64,000 nt of DNA from Adiantum capillus-veneris. Its lineage: Eukaryota > Streptophyta > Polypodiopsida > Polypodiales > Pteridaceae. The notes beneath the pieces were generated by a model. It ran no database searches. It was not told where the DNA came from and worked only from the letters and a program-made list of their open reading frames with translations. This document shows positions 58,611 to 64,000 of this stretch, in pieces. Location of the stretch: the NCBI GenBank assembly GCA_014529385.2, contig CM043960.1:121044043-121108042 (forward strand), written 5' to 3'. Made by a program: the position numbers and the translations under genes. Numbering within the stretch: position 1 is the first letter of the stretch; each line of letters begins with the position of its first letter.

Positions 58611-59755
58611 GTTACAGCAAGAACTGATGGTCTCTTTGCTGAAGAGCATAAGAAGAATGGAAGGCTGGTTATGCAAGGAAAGAAAGTGGACAGAATGTTT
58701 ACTTTGGATGTAAATGTGCACGAGGCGAATGCTGCCATGTTTGGCGATAGTAGTGGATCTGAGTAGAGTTTGGATGAGGAGTTTGGCATACCCTCTGTGA
58801 AGACTTCGGGTGCAAGAAGAATGCAAGCAGAGAACAAGGCACCTGGAAGTGATCCTAGATCAATCAAGTATGAAGACATTGACTTATGATAGCTATGTAG
58901 CTCGTCATTGTGCATATACGGTGAAGATTATGGAGGAGGTAGAACCCACATGTTTTGAAGATGCTGTCAAAGATGAAAAATGGTGGCAAGCTATGGATTA
59001 AGAGATGGTTGCACTTGATGCAAATGAAACGTGGGAATTGATGCCATTACCAAAAGGTAAAAAGGCAAGTGGATGTAACTGTGTTTACAAAATATATCAT
59101 AATGATGATGGCAGTGTGAGAAAATACAAGGCTAGGCTTGTGGCCAAAGGTTTTGCACAGACTTATGGAATTGATTATGAGGAGACATTCAACCACGTAG
59201 CCAAGAAGGCTATCATTTGTGTGTTTATTGCAGTGGCTACTGCTTTAAAATGGGTGTTGAAGCAAATGGATGTAAAGAATGCATTTTTGAATGGAGACTT
59301 GGAGGAAGTCATGTATATGGAGCAACCACAAGGTTATGCAAATATGAGGCTATGTGACCTTGTATGCAGGTTAAAGGAGGTATTGTATGGGCTGAAGCAA
59401 GCACCTAGAGCTTGGTATGAGAGGATTGTAGCATTCCTCATTTCATTGGGCTTTGAAATGTCTGATGCAAATCATTCATTGTATCTGTGGAAGAATGAGG
59501 CATGAATTGTGGTGATATGCATTTATGTGGATGATTTGATTGTTAGAGGTGATAATGTGGCTGAAGTAGAGGGTGTACAATCTCTGCTTATGCAGGAGTT
59601 TGAGATGAAAGACTTGGAAAATTTACAGTATTTCTTAGGCATTGAAATTATTCGCACAGAAGAGGTTGTATGTATGTCACAAAGGCAATATGCTTTGGAC
59701 ATGTTTCAAAAGTATGGTATGGCTAATTCTAAGCCAATTGCAATGCCTTAGGTCA
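58606..59755 (+). pseudogene. Copia pol fragment: pre-integrase trace fused to RT
   Basis: TDGLFAEEHKKNGRLVMQGK and VDRMFTLDVNV (58,610-58,720) look like the stretch before integrase. Integrase is missing. From 58,810 the frame enters RT with DAVKDEKWWQAMD, a stop, ANETWELMPLP, RLVAKGFAQ, MDVKNAFLNGDLEE and VLYGLKQAPRAWYE. The catalytic IYVDDLIVRG is at about 59,518. The frame ends at a TAG near 59,751 before RNase H. Stops at 58,999 and 59,503 break it. An internal deletion joined the two parts. Confidence 0.8.
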
Positions 59756-59769
59756 GAATTTGAACTTGG

Positions 59770-60059
59770 TGTTGGGTTTTCAAGCCCTGGTCCGCGGTTA
59801 GTGTGTTCAAGCCCGTGGGAAAATGCTTTAATAGCATGCAATTACACCTCCAATGTTTGTGGAGTTTGCACGGCAAAGTGTATGCCTGTATATATGTGTG
59901 TGTAAGGCTTTGAATCAATCAACATAGCATGGTTATTTTCTTTTGTGTCAAATACTTCTTTGCTCTCTCTCGCTTTCCCTTGTTGTCTTTGTTTTGCACA
60001 CTCTCAAGCTTGCCATGGATCCTCATCGGCATCATCCACCCTAGCCCATGCCCCTATCA
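59770..60059 (+). repeat. Copia LTR in sense, followed by a primer site
   Basis: Starts TGTTGGGTTTTCAAGCCC, ends CA at 60,059. Then TGGTATAAGAGC (60,062-60,073), one base off the usual TGGTATCAGAGC. An LTR followed by a primer site should be a 5' LTR, yet RT lies upstream, so this is a junction between two elements or a rearrangement. Confidence 0.65.
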
Positions 60060-60391
60060 AGTGGTATAAGAGCCTAGGCGTTGTCCTTGGCTGGCGTTGT
60101 TGGGAGAGCATATCAAGATGCCATCGTAAGGTGAGGTTTCTAGCAGGCATAGCCAAAGTGGCAACCTCTTAAAATGCAGCAGGGTGATAGCATGAAAAGG
60201 TGGTGCAAAAATTAGTGTCCATGGCACTTCTTTGTCAGGCATTTATGGATGGTGCTTTAGCACACTTTTGAAGATGTTCTTGTGGGACTATGCTTTATGT
60301 TTATTTTTTTGAAACGTTGGCTCCAACCACTTTAACGATTTCTTGAAATGTATGTTCGTCTACCTTTCATGTGTGCTGCTATAGCTGAGTG

Positions 60392-60406
<15 letters not shown>

Positions 60407-60474
<68 letters not shown>
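60407..60474. repeat. (CT)n microsatellite
   Basis: CT run ending CTACTTGCAG, which could be a polypyrimidine tract and splice acceptor. Confidence 0.95.
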
Positions 60475-60478
<4 letters not shown>

Positions 60479-60556
60479 GCAGGTTGTTCAGCAATCTACC
60501 CTCATCTCTCCTTCTCTTGAAGCAAGCAAGCATGGCTTGCACATCCATATTCCTCA

Positions 60557-61192
60557 ATGACGTCTACGTCCTGGCTTGATGCGAATGCACTCAAAAACTA
60601 CAACCAGTGTGCTCCAACCTTCAAAAGAGCAAGGCTCTTGTCTACTCTGCCCCACGTTGGTGTGGCTCAAATGTGGCAGCAAGACATTCAACAACAACAG
60701 CCTTCTCACTACACTCAAGGTGGATGGCTACCCGTAGATGGAAGCATCAACAGGTTGGGAGAGGAAATTCAGTATAGCAACATTTTTGTGTGGGTGAGAA
60801 CACCTTGGAAGAGGCACTAGCAACATTGGAAGATCCTTCAGCTTGGATTGCAGCCCACATTCGTGGAAGCAACAATTGGACACAACAACATCCTCCAAAT
60901 GATCGCCACATTATCGAGCAACATAATTGCAGACAATGGTTTTGGTTACCATCAGCAAGCTTCAAATCCAATGGGGTGGTCTCACTCATCTCAGGATCAT
61001 GTCGGGGAAAATCCAAGAAATGATGGGATGTCTCCTCATGGTTGCACTGATTACTCAACCACGATTCGCCACCAGGAAGCCACACATATGATGCGACAGT
61101 ATTGGGCCATGATGAAACGAGAGAGTCGTCAAAGAAAAAGAGAACGGGATGCATCATGCTTGTCAACGGCTGAAGATATGAGTATAGTTTGA
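60557..61192 (+). pseudogene. Unrecognised gene-like ORF with one stop
   Basis: One frame runs 211 codons with a single TAG at 60,818. It begins MTSTSWLDANALKNYNQCAP, is Gln-rich in the middle, has NGFGYHQQASNPMGWSHSSQ, and ends with a basic stretch MMKRESRQRKRERDAS that could be a nuclear localisation or DNA-binding segment. The upstream (CT)n plus TTGCAG may be a splice site. I recognise no family. A decayed host gene or a transposon accessory protein are both possible. Confidence 0.35.
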
Positions 61193-61199
61193 AAAACAA

Positions 61200-62653
61200 T
61201 GGTGCTTTGCTGGCAAGAAGCTACAAAAGGCATGAATTGCGAAGCTAAGAAAGTCACCTTTTGATTGCTTCTAGCGAAGCCAGCTTTTCAACTGCTGCAT
61301 TGTGGATTAGAAAAGTCTATACTCTCCAACATACAAGGCATAATCACCAAAGTCAAAGCATCCTTGTCTGAGGAGGAGCTAAAGCTAAAAAGAGCTTTAT
61401 GCATGATGTTGGTGAATAGCGAAGGGGATCCATCAAGGTCTATAAGCAATTCATAGATGGCTAGGTTCACAAGGTTGCATCGATGAAATTTGGAAGCAGC
61501 TAATTCACGATTACAGCAGGCTGAAGCAGCAGCATTTCCATTGCAATTATGCCAACGTCAATAGCCTCAAAGTCGGATACGCAAGTGTCCCCAAACAAAA
61601 AGGATGTGTGTCGGAAGCGTCTAGAGCAAAAATCTTACATAAAGCATCCAATACATTTGCTTGACAAGTCCTAGGTATGCTTTAAAAGTGCTTGAATTAT
61701 TTTGTTCTCTTGCATGCTCTAGTATAGGTACCATGCGTATAGGTAGTAATTGCATTTAGGTAGTATTATATCGTGTATAATGTTGTATGTGAAGCCCAGA
61801 GGTGTGAACGCTCCAAAAGGCAATCTTTTGGTACTCTTGGAGCACCAATATAAACTCAAATATATTTTACTATCACCATAGCAAGCACCATAGGTATAGT
61901 GTAAACAAACTCTTTAATCACCAATATATACTCATGGATCTCCTAAGATACTTACAACCATGAAGAATGCCTTCACCCTAGGTAGAAGCTAGCATGAGGT
62001 CAAACAAGTACTTCAAGTATACATAAAGGCTAAAAAAGGTGCATTGGGCCAAAGTGCATAGACTAGGTACTTCAGCACTACCAATTTTGCTACATGTACC
62101 TTGTAGAAATATATTACATTGAAGATTACCTAGAGTACCTACATGTAGATGCTAGTAATACTACCATGTCAAAGGGGTTGGTGCTCAAAAGCACCAATGT
62201 AGACTCATAAGTTCTATTAGGGTCCTCTTGGACAATGAATGTACATTTAATGGTAGTTAAAACCACCTTTGTAAACTCATAGGTCCTTTACAACTACGAA
62301 AGTACATACCAGTAGGCTCTCTTGGGCTACTTGGAAGCTTCCAAAATACCTTGAGATTAGGTAGAAGCTAGCATGCGACCACCAGCATGTACCTTTGGAA
62401 TACAAACTCTAGGTACATAGGTACTTTAAATATACTCTCTGAGATACTTATTAAATTATCAATTTCAAGGACTTAGGTACTTTGCAAAAACTAGTACTTC
62501 ATAAAGTGCCATTTACAGTGGCTTAGGTACTTTAGTACCTAACAAAAGGTTTAAAAAGTACCATGTTAGTAGGTAGCATGTTCAAGTTGCAATGACTTTA
62601 ACCTTCTCTTCACAGCCTCAAAGTTTTGATGAGATTTTCTTTTCATTGTATAG
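61200..62653. repeat. Non-coding stretch with ~380-base degenerate repeats
   Basis: AGGTAGAAGCTAGCATG occurs at 61,979 and 62,360. AAAGCACCAATGTAGACTC and GAGCACCAATATAAACTC occur at about 62,203 and 61,840. Many GTACTT/AAGTAC words lie between. The minor ORF at 61,265-61,456 has no recognisable domain. Confidence 0.5.
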
Positions 62654-64000
62654 GTGGAATTTTATAGGAGATTCCAAATGCAATATTTACACATCAAGAT
62701 CTCTCTTAGATGTTTTGAGGGATTGAAGCCTTGGTTTGTTGGCAAGTTGAAGGATAGGTACACTTGTTGTTGCATTGCTCACATACAGATGATATACCTC
62801 AAGGATGCATTCAGCCAGATGAGACAAAGCAAGACAGGAGTGCACATTGAAGGGTGTGGCTGCAAGTGTCAAGTGTGCTTCATAGAAGAGGATCTAGGAA
62901 AGTGTGGAGCTATTGCGTACACGCACAATAGCATCAACAAATTGGTTGAGATGGTATTATGTCCAAATCCATATGAGTCTACGTTTCATAAGCTCTCTTG
63001 CTTGAAGGGAGAATGTGATCAATGTGGATCGCAAAGAGTTAGTGCTCAGTCCAAAAGAAGAATCTGAAAATGCATTCCAGGTTTCAATAAAGGTGTTTGA
63101 AGACATTGCATCAGCCCATCAAGAAGGCAAGAAACGCAAGGATCTATTGGTCAAGGAAATGGGATGTGCAGATTTTACATCCTTCCTTAAAAAGCATCTA
63201 ACCACCTACATCAGACACAATTTTATTGCCCTAGACAAAGACTGCATTCAAAGGTTTCCTAGAGAAGTGGTAGTCTCTGTTATAGAATTTTCTGAGAATT
63301 ACTCTTTCAAGGAGCAAAATGAAATCCAATCAATGCATTGGTACTCTTCACAAGTCACAATCTTGGTGCACATCACCTATGTTCAAGACGAGGCTGACAA
63401 GGTGTTGAAGTATATACATTTTTACATCTCTGATGAAAAAGAGCATGACACATTGTTTGTGCAGCATTGCATGCAGTTGCATAGTGTGTGGCTACAAGAG
63501 CAAGGATTCAACTTCTTGAAGTGGCACTAGGTCTGGTCAGACAGGTGTGCTACTCAATTCAAGGAATCCATGCCATTTTTCTTCGTGTCAAGGTATTCCA
63601 GCTTCTCTGATCTCTTGAACATGATATCCAGTTTCTTGTTTTCTCCTAGCCTTTGAGACGTGTATTGATCTAGGTACTACTCTTTGACTAGCATTGAGAT
63701 GCTATGGAGTTTCTTTGCATCGGGCCATGGCAAAGGAGAGCATGATGGGTCCGGTGCAATTGTCAAAAGGCTTTGACACATGAGCAATTGAAACCTGATG
63801 CATGGCACATGAAGTGTGCCAAGGATATGGTTTGTTTCTTGAAACATAAATTTCATGATAAAAACACCCGGTCAGAGGTGACTCGAATTTTTTGGGACGT
63901 CGAAGCGGAAGATGTGACGAGGGAGAGGCAATGGAATTGCAAGCGAGTGGAAGGGTCATGCTCTTTGCATTGTGTGAATGGACACTCTAGGACTGACAAG
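62654..64000 (+). pseudogene. Transposase-like gene with Cys cluster and RNase H-like motifs, runs off the edge
   Basis: The sequence resembles a family I recall from mosses and ferns, with no confirmed function known to me. The first frame starts after TTGTATAG (possible acceptor) and has LKPWFVGKLKDRYTCCCIAH, CGCKCQVC and KLSCLKGECDQCG (to about 63,030), a zinc-binding pattern. A frameshift near 63,020 leads to VVVSVIEFSENYSF, MHWYSSQVTILVHITY and ISDEKEHDTLFVQHCMQLH (63,270-63,480). After a TAG come WSDRCATQFKES and, further on, SFFASGHGKGEHDGSGAIVK (63,700-63,755). The spaced Asp residues suggest an RNase H-like DDE fold. A frameshift near 63,757 leads to ALTHEQLKPDAWHMKCAKDM and on past the edge. 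Confidence 0.55.

Noticed and set aside
60747-61199. Minus-strand ORF of 150 codons
   Set aside because: It is the shadow of the plus-strand frame at 60,557-61,192, which has the more natural protein composition.

Overview
The window looks like transposon-dense, gene-poor nuclear DNA of a land plant, most likely a homosporous fern. This is an inference. It rests on plant Ty1/copia and gag-bearing LTR elements, plant-type LINEs with a zf-RVT tail, a RepHel Helitron, degenerate PPR modules worded like fern PPR proteins (for example ITYAFTLKACG), a transposase-like family I recall from mosses and ferns, and extreme dinucleotide microsatellites. I see no rRNA, intact tRNA gene, CRISPR array or prokaryotic feature, and no intact recognisable host gene.

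Layout. 1-12,713: two tandem units of a minus-strand LTR element that carries gag but no pol. A shared LTR lies between the units, and the left LTR is split by a 2.27-kb microsatellite-rich insertion. 13.2-17.9 kb: two minus-strand LINE pieces (ORF1-EN-partial RT, and a zf-RVT/poly(A) 3' end). 19,050-27,190: a plus-strand LTR element with ~2-kb LTRs and a short degenerate internal region, into which a complete gag-only Copia element (22,936-25,259, TSD CCATA) has jumped. 27.2-29.8 kb: LINE fragments around an LTR/PBS remnant. 30.4-36.6 kb: a minisatellite, degenerate PPR fragments next to TG/AG microsatellites, a possible minus-strand first exon (32.7 kb) and an intact unrecognised ORF (33.9 kb), each with a TATA-like box. 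37.6-52.66 kb: a plus-strand Helitron RepHel gene, decayed and split twice, first by a 5.2-kb patchwork (microsatellites, a MULE-like element, SINE-like tandem copies, exon-like fragments) and then by a structurally complete Ty1/copia element (46,433-51,605, TSD AAGAG). 53.8-57.3 kb: microsatellites and AT-rich DNA without genes. 58.1-60.1 kb: a rearranged Copia piece in which an antisense 3' end, a sense RT and a sense LTR form an inverted structure. 60.5-61.2 kb: an unrecognised gene-like ORF. 62.65 kb to the right edge: a transposase-like gene with a conserved Cys cluster and RNase H-like motifs.

Together these are layers of insertion, so the order of events can be read. The Helitron predates its Copia insertion, the long-LTR element predates its gag-only Copia insertion, and the gag array was duplicated after its zinc knuckle acquired a stop. 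Almost every coding region carries stops or frameshifts. The exceptions are the short ORF at 33.9 kb and long stretches of the Copia, the Helitron and the right-edge gene. Two unrelated elements have kept gag and lost pol, which points to mobilisation in trans by relatives elsewhere in the genome (inference).
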